This document shows positions 53,401 to 64,000 of a stretch of DNA of 64,000 nt, in pieces. The DNA is taken from the NCBI GenBank assembly GCA_005281725.1, contig SSBO01000001.1, positions 3,766,399 to 3,830,398 on the forward strand, given 5' to 3'. A program made the translations under genes and the position numbers. Below the pieces are notes generated by a model. That model was not told where the DNA came from, did no database searches, and saw only the letters and a program-made list of their open reading frames with translations. The DNA is from Wuchereria bancrofti. Its lineage: Eukaryota; Nematoda; Chromadorea; Rhabditida; Onchocercidae. Within the stretch, counting starts at the first letter, position 1; each line of letters opens with the position of its first letter.

Positions 53401-55823
53401 TAACTATTTTGTGTAATGCGTTCATCTTTCTACCTGCAGAAATTTCTTTCTTTTTTATGTTCAACAATCAGTCCCTGTGACCTCACGTGACCTTCCGATT
53501 CTATACACCGAATCTTATATTGATCAGTTCGAGTATCATCATTCATCAACACAAATTATTCATCAAAATTTCATTACACTTTACTTTTTTTCTTGTTTTT
53601 TTTTTTTTTTGTAGCGTGAAATATTCTGAATTCTTCGCATTCGTCTCATTTATTAATGATAAGAATCGAAATTATTCGATATGCTGCAAATAACGAATAC
53701 AATTGCTGTAACAACTGTATATGTTATGTATTCGCTAGTTGTACACATTGAGATAATTTGTTTACAAACTTACAATAATGAATTCATAACAAGAAGTTTC
53801 GTTCTAAATGTCTCTGCCAACGTTTTCTTCTGATATCATTTGTCAAGAAATTTTACACTTACTGATGGAATATTTTAGATCCGAGATCGCTTGATAGTAA
53901 GTAAATCATTGTACAGTATACCTTTTTTCCTCTTAATCTATTATATAACTGTTTCCTATTTCCAAGAATTATTTGATACTTCAATCTTTTGAAATTTGGA
54001 CTTCATCTTCCAAATTATCTTTCTGTACTACTGGATATCCTCTACATGTCATTGTCGCTACACTTCTCCGATACTAAAACGTTGCAAAAGTACTGCTGTT
54101 TTAGATTATTATGCTAATTCTTTGAATTATTATCCCTTTAAAAATTTTCTCTCAACGACCCTTTAGAGAGTAATCGTAATAATGACCCAGTATTGGCGAT
54201 CCATGTTTCAGGCTAGCACTCTTATTGATAGTGATACTAAGAATACAGATTTATTACATTGCTAAAAGTACACACACGACCAGTCAGTTGATCATCATAT
54301 GAAAGATTTTTTGACTAACCGAAAAAGATAGCTTTTGAAATTTAAAGATTAATAATATTTTGAACGGTGTTCTTTTTTTGAAATAGTATTTTGAACCATA
54401 TTCATTCGGAAAATTTTCTATGAAGTAAATATTTCCACGGGAATAATGACAGGAATAATGACAGCACGTAAATATCGGATGGGCGAAGATTTTCTGCAAA
54501 TTTATCTTCCAAAACTTAGAATCCTTCATTTTATCTTTTTCGTTTAAGTTAGTGCTCTAAAAAAATCTACATATAAAAAATTTTTAAAGAAATGGAGATT
54601 TTAAATTGCTCAAACAAATGAATATTCTCGGATCTTATAAGAGTCAACCTGCAAATCTTGAAAAACTTGAAATTAAAGATTTGTTCAACTGCACTACCTA
54701 TACAAATGCGCTAAAAGTTTACCCGAGTTATTACAATTACAAAATTAATATATTAACGCAATAAAAATTCTGGCACAATTAACACTAATACAACAAAAAT
54801 CATTACAAATTAGGAAATCATGATTCCTTTAGCGTATTGCTGAATGATCAATTCTTATCTAATGGCAAATTTATCTATTATTGCTTTTATGTGTGACATC
54901 GTTACAATTGATATTGCCTCAGTTGAATAATAGCTAACTCAAATTGAATTTATTTCTAAAATGCTACAACTTAAGCAACGAGATTCACTTACAGTTATAT
55001 TTAAACCATTTTGTTTAAAGAGGGCAGCATAGTGATACTTCTTTACGATGACTAAAGCAGGAACTAGATCAAACTTTGAGTTCCATTTTATCTTCGCAAG
55101 TGACTTGAATTTAAGATTAAAAACTTGATTCAGTTAAAAATGAACATCTGCTTATCGATAATAGATATTACTCAGATATGCATTTGATTATAAAATAAAT
55201 TAGCACTGTTCTATGTTCAGAAGCGAATTATTCTTCAACTTGTGATTTGTTGTCAACAAAATGATCCTCATAGTTCAATATTTTTTTAATAGGAAATCGA
55301 TGCCATTCACAGCAAACAAACTGAGAGCCAAATAATTTTGCTGTGTATTTTAATCCAAACTGTCTGAAAAATTATATTTTCACTAATCCAACCTGTGCAT
55401 TGTCCTATATTTTGCATGCATTCTACGGAAGCTTCTATTCCATTTTGACTAATTGTCTCTTCTACTGTTTCCTTCCTTCATCAATCATATTGAATATCCC
55501 TTCGCATCATAAATCATTTCAAATAAGAATTATAAGCATACTGTCTCCATTTCTTACTCTTTCTAAATTTTAATCAGTCGAATTATTTTACTTGGCCGTA
55601 TAAATAAATCGATTGCGCGATCGATTTTTTTGTGTAATAAAGTGAGGATGATAACGCAAACTTACTTATAATTTATCCCAAATAAATTATAAATTGTATG
55701 AATTAATTAGAATGACATCATTATCAAATACCATTTCTTCATTTGCTATTTTACTTCTGACCTTGTTCTGATACCACAGAATGTATTTCTTGTTTTTTTC
55801 GTACATAATTTGTTTTTTTCTAG
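47401..55823. other. Gene-poor region between GPDH and BRICHOS gene
   Basis: The left end is the GPDH 5' flank and the right end the BRICHOS 5' flank. One weak plus-strand candidate is a segment after GCTGTTTCAG at 50375-50471 (reads LFHDQARNYLQNKKLEFD to a TGA), without partner exons or family match. A short TTA/ATT repeat lies at 51720-51750. Otherwise I see nothing. Confidence 0.35.
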
Positions 55824-58800
55824 ATGGACTATGAGTCTCTGACGAAGAAAATTGAGCAAGAGGAAATTATTGAGCATTATGTGACCGAATCACGTCGAAC
55901 TACTGGCACCAGCGCCAGTGGTTCACGTATTCCCTTTCAAGAAATTCTAACGGAAACAGTTGAACAACGATACAATGAGGAATTACCAATTCATGATTTC
56001 TACCGTACCTCACAAAGCTTTTTACAAGCAGCTTCATCCACACTTAATAATGAGGCAGAACGAAGGTTTGTTCCTTTACCGCTTTTTCTTAGACGGAGTA
56101 TCCTTAAATACACAGCTTATAATAGAGACTGAAAATTTTTATCCAATTATCTCTATCGCTTCAAATTACTACATCTTCCCTTCAAATTCAACTTCCAATT
56201 CCTTGTTATCTACTATCGTTTCAGATTCTATGCAACCGGTGAAAGAGACTGCAGTAGAGATGCATCCTTTATGCAAACATCAGGTATTATTACCTTTCTG
56301 GGGTTGTTGCAAGTATAAATAACATTAAATATCTCATTGCTGTATAAACAAATAACCAACCGTATCGTCATTTTAATTTATTCTCAAAATGGATGTCAAT
56401 TTTGCGTACTTGGATTTTAAATGTTTTGCTATGATTTTTGAGCTTCTTAGCAATTAATAAATTAATTTGTAATTCAACGTAAAATTGCTATGTTCAAAAG
56501 CATTTAGTATGTTTTGACATCCTTTTGAATTGAATTGGAGAGCTTACTGAAAATTTTATAAAGCTCTCTTTTGGTTATTTTAGAAATTACGGAAATTTGC
56601 AAGTATATATTTTGTGGGAATGATAATATTATCATATCAAAACTTTCTTTTAAAACACATTAGTAAAATAAAAAAATCTGGTCATGAAACTACAGTGACT
56701 ATACTAATTATTCATTTCACAAATCTACAAAGTTGACACTAAGAGAGAATTTGCATACTTCCTTGTTATCATTGTTTAATATTTTACTAATAAGTAAAAT
56801 TTCCAAGTAAAATTTGTATGTGCTTATCGCGTTATATAACGCCAGTTTGTTTGAACAAGAGAATGAAATAGACGAGATTCAAAATTTCAATAATTTGGAT
56901 TTATATCGGTATTTACAGATTATTTCATGTGTTCATTATTTATAATTTATGAATGAATTTTCAGGATTTCATATATTTCTTTGTTGATTTAAATCATGAG
57001 AATTAGATTATTCTGAAATGCGTGTCCAATTATAGGAATTCCGATTCAAAATCTGCTCAAAATAAAATAATTGTTTTCCATAAATATAAAAATTGATATG
57101 ATTTTAAGCACTTCATCAAAAAAAGCAACGCCATGAATAAAGCAGTGGAAGAGCGCTTGTTGAAAGTTCCTAAACTTTGATTTTCTCTTCTGCAATTGCT
57201 CTGTCATAGTCTTGGATACTACTACTTACTCTTTTTCCTTATCGCTTTCTTTAGCCTTCTCCTGAATTTCTGTTTACAAAGGAAATGAAATATATGAGAC
57301 TTTATATGATCAGCTATGAGTCCATCACAGTTTTGAAAATTTAACTTAAACCTTAATGTTGCTGCTGTTAACCAGTTCTTCCTTTTAATCATATATAAAT
57401 AGAGAATTATTGATTAAGTAAGAAAGACTTGAACATATTATTAATAAATTAATAAAGAGCATTTTTACTGATTTGTAGGATGAAAAGGAGTGAGAAAAGT
57501 CGATCTATCAGAATAATTAGTTATAGGGATGCCTCCGGTTGGTCAAACGGATTCAGTAAACGTATCCACACCATACCTCAAATTATCAGATAATTTGGAT
57601 CGTTCCATGGCAAACATTTATTCCTATGGATACGATGTTCACGAAGTTCATACATCAGGTCAGTTCCCTGCGCTTATTCACTTAAATTTAAAGCTTTGAA
57701 TATAATTATCACAGATTAGCTTTTGTTTTTTAGCTATGTAAATATTTTGCAACAAATCAAATTTAACATTCTTAATCATTATAAACAATATTCAGTTGTT
57801 GCTCAAATTCCACTTCAATACGACTACAGTTATTATTACAGAGGGCGGTGCAAGAATAGTGCAAACGCATGGGACGGGCCTTATCAATGATGATGGATCC
57901 GCGATGGAGCACATGGAGCGGAGCCCAGATCAGCAGCAAATACCTACTGATAGAAGTGTCGAATATCAGCGGACAACACTGAATCAGGAACGGACTGCAG
58001 GAAAGCCTTCAGGAATCTCCTCACCTCTCAAATCTAGTCACAAAGAAGTCGGCTTCCTTCACTCAGCAAGGTTGCTTGTATTTTCATGCCAAATTGTAAC
58101 CTGAAATACTTCCCCTCAAAATGACAACAAATTGTCATTTAGGTCAACTGCTGATGAAATTGGTGCTGCAATTGATCATCATCGGCAAACTGTTTATACA
58201 CTTCCTTTACCATCCTCTGAGAGAACGAAAACTTGGCAAGATACCGGTACCCTATCGGCAGAAAGGTTCGCTTATTAATTAGTTACAAAAGATTAGTTAA
58301 TTAGTTGCAAAGATTCTGAACTTAAAACAGAGAGTAGCTAAAGGAGGCATGGCAGAAACGGAAACCACTTTCTGATCGTATCATCATTTCCGCCAAAATG
58401 TCTAATAGAATTTCCTCTCATCCGTTTTTAAGCTCACTACCTCCTAGGTAAATTTAGTTTTGCTCCACCGAGGATAACAGTATTTTACAATATATAATTA
58501 AATCATAGCACTTCTATGCAAAATTTAAAGATCTGCTTTTCCGGACCATCGTTTGATATTTAACTTTGTTTTGTTCTAATCCAATTTAATCCGAATCTAG
58601 AAGTGTGGCCTGTTTTAGTAAACTGTCACGAAAGGACAGTTACAAACGTATGCAAATGGGACAACAAGATGACCTGACTGATGTTTATGCGGTGAGTTGA
58701 AACATGTACTACGGAATTGCCAATTTTAGTGAAGGGAAAATATATCAACCTTGAAGCATTTAAATTTTCATGATAATTTCAAATTATAGCCTCGGTCGGA

Positions 58801-60919
58801 TGCCTCATTAATCGCCGATTTTATAAAATCACATTCGCAATCATCCGAAGAAATGATCACAGTATGGGAACAAATGATACAATTCATAAGGAAGATTATC
58901 TCCAGAGCAAGGTTTTCTAAATTATTGCAATTCTCAACAAATTGTGAGCCTTATTTCAATAATCTCAGAAACCGGGAAAATAAATCCTTACAAAATTCAG
59001 TCCTTATATCTCGAGATAGCAAATAGTCGTCAAGTAGAGATTGAAGCTAATGAAAGTAAAAATGCACAAGGATCTCTTTAAGGTATCTTTTCTACACGTC
59101 GTAGGTGTTGTATGCCATAATGACAGTTAAAATATCAGTACCTCTTTTCATGTAAAATGAAAAATTAAAAGTTGTTCTGAAGCAATTCTTGTGAATGTTT
59201 TAAGTGTCAAAAGGAAAATTTCAGGAATACGACATGGACGCCTCGCTTAATTTGTTTTCTGTTGTTGTTTTTGCTTCTTATCACTTTATTTTTCATTTTG
59301 CTTGGTATTGTACTTAACGCTTTATTTGGCTCTTATTCGGTAAGTGTTACTACTGGTGATGAGAGCTACGTTTTTGAGGCCAATAAAGCGACTCATTTTT
59401 GCTTTCTAAATACTTGTCAATATTATGAATGATTTAAATTTTCAAATATTTTTTAAAGTCTTTAAGAAATAATTTTGAAATTAGAAAATTTTTGCAAATG
59501 GTGTTTGAAGTCTTCCTATCGAAATATCTTTTAATGATCTCCTAAACATAAGATACTATCAGATGTTCATAATGAGCTTCTGTAATAATTTTGTTATAAG
59601 TCTAAGTACATCAGTTCTGTATGACTTTTTTTGTGAAAAATTAGCCTTTAGGTGCGAACATTATCCCTATATCCACCAACATGTGAGAAGTGTCATCGTC
59701 TTGTCCAAGATGGCGTCTACAACCAGATTCCCAGTCTACTTAATATTATCTTTTATAGTTCATCACAGGTTCACTTCGAGCTGATCGGTAATTTACCGTT
59801 CAGAAGTAATTCATTCAGTGTTATTGATTTCGAAACGGTACTTTTTATTTATTTCTTATCTACATTTTTTCTTTATTTTATTTACATTCTTATCGACATT
59901 CTTTTATTCTTATTTTATTCTTATCTACAGGCTAGGATTTAGAAAAAAAAACTGAATAGTTTAAGTCATTAGTTTATTGTCAATATTCCACAGGGAATTT
60001 TTCAATTAACACCACTTCTGTTCCTTATTAGCAGCATTTGAAATTTGCAGGGTTACGTAGCAGTAGCGGATCATGCATTGATTGACAGTTCTGGCAAACA
60101 GATTGTATGTTTCCTGATACCTCTTGATCGGTCCGCTATTCCAAATATCTCAGCTCTTCGTGATGCACTTTCATCTGTAACGTCTGAGGTAGCATGCCGA
60201 CTATTCAATTTTTGTCTAATTTTCAATTTACAAAACCTCATAAATTTTGAATAATGTAAACAACACTGCAACAAAAAACGCCGCGGCTCTTAAATTTGCT
60301 TACCAAATGTTGCTATTGCTTATAAATCTCGTCATTTTGATTCATTACAACTAAAAAAAAAAAAAAAAAACTTCCGGTTGAGCATTAAGATTTATTCGGA
60401 ATACGGATGGCAAGAATATTGGCAGTACCATGCAGAAGCAATAGATGCTAAAAGTGCAAAACATAAATTTACAAATGAAATCGATAATTGCCAAAGTGCC
60501 AAATGGTACTTGCTGAAACATACGGTGTATACAAGAGGTTAGTTCAGGACTTTTAACTTTTAATACTGGTACTACTTGTTGTTGAAGCGCTTAATCTCCA
60601 ATATCTAATTGAGATATTTGCTAATTCTCATTATATATAATTATGCTTCTTATTACGGTTACAGGTTAGTACCCTAAACAATATCATGCATATTTCAGAC
60701 TCAAGCTGCTCGAATTGTTATGACTTCTGCTTACCAAATTATGCTATTCAACGACTACATAAATACGAAGATGATATGACAATCGGTATCAGACGTTTGG
60801 ATTGTTTCCGACTTTATGTGTCTGAGTGGGAAAGATATCAACTAACACCTGACAGTCATGGTGGACATTGGTCGTATCCAAAAATTCCATCGAATAGACA
60901 AGATTCATCAGGAAACTGA
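55824..60919 (+). CDS. BRICHOS-domain single-pass membrane protein
   Basis: Exons: 55824-56065, 56225-56283, 57527-57658, 57842-58070, 58143-58265, 58331-58447, 58601-58691, 58790-58911, 59225-59339, 59652-59837, 60051-60188, 60390-60537, 60699-60919. All phases agree, but exon 6 carries an in-frame TAG at 58335-58337. Without it (117 bases, frame-neutral) the product is 601 aa. The N-terminal about 330 residues are polar and probably cytoplasmic. Exon 9 holds one transmembrane helix (CFLLLFLLLITLFFILLGIV) preceded by basic residues, fitting type II topology. The luminal part has PPTCEKC, then a BRICHOS domain: FSVIDFETGYVAVADHALID, VCFLIPLDRSAIP and later Cys-rich SCSNCYDFC. BRICHOS proteins are secretory-pathway precursors whose domain chaperones an aggregation-prone segment. 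The ATG directly follows a CTAG acceptor; upstream exons are possible. Ortholog not named. Confidence 0.8.
58331..58447 (+). other. Exon 6 of BRICHOS gene with in-frame stop
   Basis: The acceptor AAAACAG at 58330 gives the phase required by exon 5 and the codons GAG TAG CTA AAG GAG. After the stop the frame is open and coding-like (KEAWQKRKPLSDRIIISAKM) to a phase-2 GTAAAT donor that fits exon 7. The later acceptors in the same frame (after 58337, 58343 and 58346) avoid the stop but do not fit the exon 5 phase. The exon is 39 codons long, and exon 5 joins exon 7 in frame without it. Confidence 0.6.
60353..60370. repeat. 18-base poly(A) tract
   Basis: An uninterrupted A run lies 20 bases upstream of the exon 12 acceptor of the BRICHOS gene, where a pyrimidine tract would be expected. 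Confidence 0.9.
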
Positions 60920-62291
60920 TTTGAATCAATTAGAATCTACCCAACTAGGCTGCAAATGGCATCGAGTGAACATAAAATATGAATTTGAATACGCTCTAGG
61001 AATTCCATGATATCGTTCCCTGTAATTAAGTTTAAGTAGTTCTTACATTGCCATTGACTAAAATTATCACTAAGAGTGTATTTCTAAGCATTTAAAAGTC
61101 ATAAGAGTAAATATAGTTCGAGCCCAAATATAAATTAAAATTAAACAAATGTTTTTCTTTAAAATAATGACTTGAATAACTCCTTCCCGAAATACTGGAC
61201 AAGTTTTCAGTCTAATAAAAAGATTTCATTTTCGACTGGCATTCATAATTATCAATTCAAAATTTAGTTCAATGAAGTCCAGTGATTCTGCATAGCTTAT
61301 TTTCAACTTTTTTCAGTGTTTTAATTCCATCTTTATCGTAAGATGATTTCGAAAAACTCAGCGAGGAAGAGAATCCCCGAAACTATCATAATTTCATTTA
61401 CAATATGTCAACAATTCTTGACCTTTGACTTCTTGGCGTCCAGATCTGGATTAAAGACCAACTAATAAGCTGACTAATGTCAGCTTATTAGTATAATGTA
61501 TAACTTTGTATTATAGTATTGTATCTTGCATATCAAATTTTAAACTGCCCTGTTGTTCTCCCTACTCATAGAGTGAACTGAGAACACCGTTTGTTTTCAC
61601 CTAAGTTTCTTTCAATGTCTTTTATTATAAAGAGCTCACCGTAACAATGTTTACAACTTCATATTTTAAAATTGTTGAATTTTCATTGTTAATAAGGAAT
61701 GTGTCATGAATGAACTCTAACTTTGTTCATCAAATAATGTTATGGAAGTTCATGATAAAGAAGGAATTTGGTGAGAAATTTCACATTTGTAACCCTGGAT
61801 GCCATGTCGAAATCAATGTATAAAAGAGTCAACTGAATTGAAATCTTTTTTTTTAGAAATCTACTATGTTATTCGCTCCAGTTTCCCATCTACAGATAAA
61901 AATGTGGAACAGAGAAAAATAAGTGAATTTTAATCCTTAAAAATTAATTTACTGTTCAATCCATGATTTGGAGCTTCAGCACAGTAACAAATTTTCTAAG
62001 AATGATAATTTAAAATATGTGCAAAAATGCAAAATCCTTCGGTTTACTTTGCTCACTTTGCTGGTGCTGAAAAAAAAGAAAACTCAAAAGTAGACCTATG
62101 TATATTTTAGCATGTTAGAAATGGTGTATCATTCTGCACACATGAATCAGTATTGGTTTAAGATATAAGAAAAGTTTAGTAAATGACAAAAAAAAAAAAT
62201 TAAAGGGTGAAAAGTGCAGAAATAATTGGATGATTAATTAGCACTAACACAAAAAATATTGCAACAATTTGTTCGGTGATTTTTAAATTGC
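60920..62291. other. Convergent 3' flanks
   Basis: This is the tail-to-tail region between the BRICHOS gene and the partial minus-strand gene. An AATAAA at 61213-61218 is a possible polyadenylation signal for the former. A perfect hairpin is listed separately. No exon is seen. Confidence 0.4.
61461..61492. repeat. Perfect 14-bp hairpin
   Basis: ACTAATAAGCTGAC at 61461-61474 and its exact complement at 61479-61492 are separated by TAAT. There is no T-run or other terminator context. Confidence 0.85.
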
Positions 62292-63864
62292 TCAAACATC
62301 AGTGTTTTTGCAACAGTTCTTGTAATGATTGAATGCTTTACCACTGAAAGAGTTAGTAGTACCTTCACTATTGGAACTTTTAACGCTTGTGATACTTGTG
62401 AGGTAGGACTGTTCTGAATGCGTCTGAGTGTGCTCGATTTCCAAATACCTTTCCGTCTTTTTCCTCAGTTTTGCGGTGATTTCTGAATCTTTCTGTTCTC
62501 GGTCTTCATCTTCTTCATCCGACTGTGTTTCTAATGTTTTCTTTTCCGTTATATCTAGTGATGATGGTTTTAGAGGTTTTGATTCCGTCTTCCTTGTCAG
62601 TTGAGTCCGTTCTGAACTTGGCCGTAATTTTTTTGCTTCTATTTTACCCTGAAATAAGTCACAACTGAAGATGTAATAATCACAATCCTTCTGTGTATGC
62701 AAGCCAATCTTTTGTCAACTTCGAGCTCATTCGTACAATGTTCCGGCTTTGAACACCTCTGCACTAACCTTGATTTAGTCACTGATTTAGTCGAATATTT
62801 TTTTGAATGCTTGTTTGCTAGCATTGATTTAATCATTTATTTCAACAACTTGGTGATACCGAATAAACTGAATTAAGTGGCATGAAGATGCAATACATGG
62901 AGCAGTCAACCTGTTGTCATGCTTATAAATATTCATTGCAACCTGGATTTGCATACAATAAGCAAAAGCAAAAACTGACTCAGTTAATTCCATTTTTACC
63001 TTTTCTAGCTCTCCAAACGATAATTTAGTCTTCTCCAAAAGGACTGGGAGTGTTTGCTAAATGAAGCAGTTTAGTTTTATGAAAATCAATTAAAAAAAAC
63101 GCATTCTAAAGAAAAAATTTTTTGCTATTAAAATAAGTCTCCAGTTCTAGTGTAAATGTGTAATTTTTTCATAAAACAACGTATTTCATAAACAAAAGTT
63201 AACTGAATGTACTTGAATGTGAACTATTACCGCGGTCCTTGAAGCTGTCGACAATATTTTTTTTTTGATACTGCCCTGTAAATTTGGAAACTATTTTTCC
63301 AAGTAATTAAAATTATAAAACTTATTAGAATTATAAAATTTCAATTATCTGCTAAAAATTTCATAAAACGTGGATGAAACGGTCAAAACAACATATTTTA
63401 GCATTAACTTTTTTCCTTGATAAAATTTTGTCCGGCTCTTCCGTTCCAGTTTCTAATGATATATTACTCTCTACATCTAGGGTCGGCTGATCGGCACTTC
63501 GTTCATTATCAATAAGAACAGACATTCCTTCCTAAAAAATGTATTTTTTGGATTTTCAATGGTTTAGCTTTTTCTGAACTAACTATCATTCATACTGTAT
63601 ATTCCATTTCAAATTCCTAACTATATTTTTAAGAATAAAAGAAAGCTTACATCTTCACCAACAGGTTTCAGCGTTACAACAGCTGGTCCCAGAATATGAT
63701 AATGATCATCCAAACTCGTTGAAGGTTTCAAGGCAACTATCATTGCTCGGAATCCGATAATAAGCTTCCTTCCAATTCCAACTTCAATGTCTGTTCGACC
63801 GCTCACAGAATATCCATGTCTTGTGTACAATTTTTCGAATTCATCCAAAGTTATTAAAGCAAAA
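62292..63864 (-). CDS. 3' part of an unrecognised gene, runs off the window
   Basis: Exons in coding order: 63864-63651, 63531-63409, 63275-63231, 63056-63000, 62648-62292, ending in TGA. Reading frames agree (phases 2-0-0-0-0). The first exon starts in phase 2 after a CTGCAG acceptor, so coding sequence lies further upstream, beyond or near 64000. That exon is ordered-looking, with FALITLDEFEKLYTRHGYSV, GRKLIIGFRAMIVALKP and HILGPAVVTLKP, perhaps a small beta-rich domain. Later exons are acidic/basic and Ser/Thr-rich with SDEEDEDREQKDSE and Lys-rich stretches, probably disordered. I do not recognise the family and assign no function. The small third exon (15 codons, Lys-rich, read across ten A) is the least certain. 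Confidence 0.6.
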
Positions 63865-64000
63865 CTGCAGTAATACCATTAATATTACTTTAATTTTAAT
63901 TAATTTAGTATGAAAATTTTTGTAAATTCAGTCCTGATTATTTTAGATATATTCAATAAAGTCTGTCCATTTCCAATCAGTGTATATAAATACAAATTTG

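Noticed and set aside
59225..59700. KASH-type tail (membrane helix followed by a PPT motif)
   Set aside because: The frame continues in phase through four more exons into a BRICHOS domain; a KASH tail would end at the PPT.
62639..62836. 65-codon basic ORF (KHSKKYSTKSVTKS)
   Set aside because: It reads through the last intron into the last exon in the wrong frame, and no acceptor/donor combination keeps phase.
62948..62979. 32-base exon between two exons of the rightmost gene
   Set aside because: It has AG and GT borders but would break the phase between the exons ending at 63000 and starting at 62648.

Overview
The window looks like nuclear DNA of a parasitic nematode, probably a filarial or other spirurid worm. 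It is AT-rich. Genes are split into many short exons with introns of tens to hundreds of bases, the 3' splice sites are TTTCAG-like, and several genes have a splice acceptor on or just before the first ATG, as expected for spliced-leader trans-splicing. Species assignment is inference. There is no bacterial operon, CRISPR array, rRNA or convincing tRNA.

Layout, left to right. (1) 175-2428, minus: a tandem-PDZ protein, 8 exons, 422 aa. (2) 3511-4862, plus: the complex I subunit NDUFA8, 4 exons, 182 aa. (3) 6026-18442, plus: a CUX1/CEH-44 gene joining CASP-type coiled coils, three CUT domains and a homeodomain, 26 exons, 1245 aa, open throughout. (4) 19726-20144, plus: segments matching the CASP-specific part of the CASP splice form, downstream of the homeobox exons as in vertebrate CUX1, but with frame breaks. 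(5) 23036-25092, minus: a protein with two tandem CXXC zinc fingers, 398 aa. (6) 25108-44543: about 19 kb without a confident gene, with microsatellites, palindromes and a weak plus-strand exon pair. (7) 44544-47400, minus: NAD-dependent glycerol-3-phosphate dehydrogenase, 9 exons, 355 aa. (8) 47401-55823: about 8.4 kb with no gene seen. (9) 55824-60919, plus: a single-pass membrane protein with a luminal/extracellular BRICHOS domain, 13 exons, one carrying an in-frame TAG. (10) 62292 to about 63864, minus: the 3' part of an unrecognised gene that probably continues past the window end.

The genes do not form one pathway. They cover respiration (NDUFA8), transcription or Golgi function (CUX/CASP), CpG-DNA binding (CXXC), glycerol/redox metabolism (GPDH) and membrane-protein folding or secretion (BRICHOS). 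Exon boundaries come from splice consensus, continuous reading frame and family alignment from memory. Phases close across every exon of the five complete models; the sixth (BRICHOS) also closes in phase but contains the TAG. The observations most worth following up are the decayed-looking CASP exons, the BRICHOS in-frame stop, the loss of both inner cysteines in the first twin CX9C hairpin of NDUFA8, the atypical second CXXC finger, and a 15-base repeat that duplicates a splice donor in GPDH.
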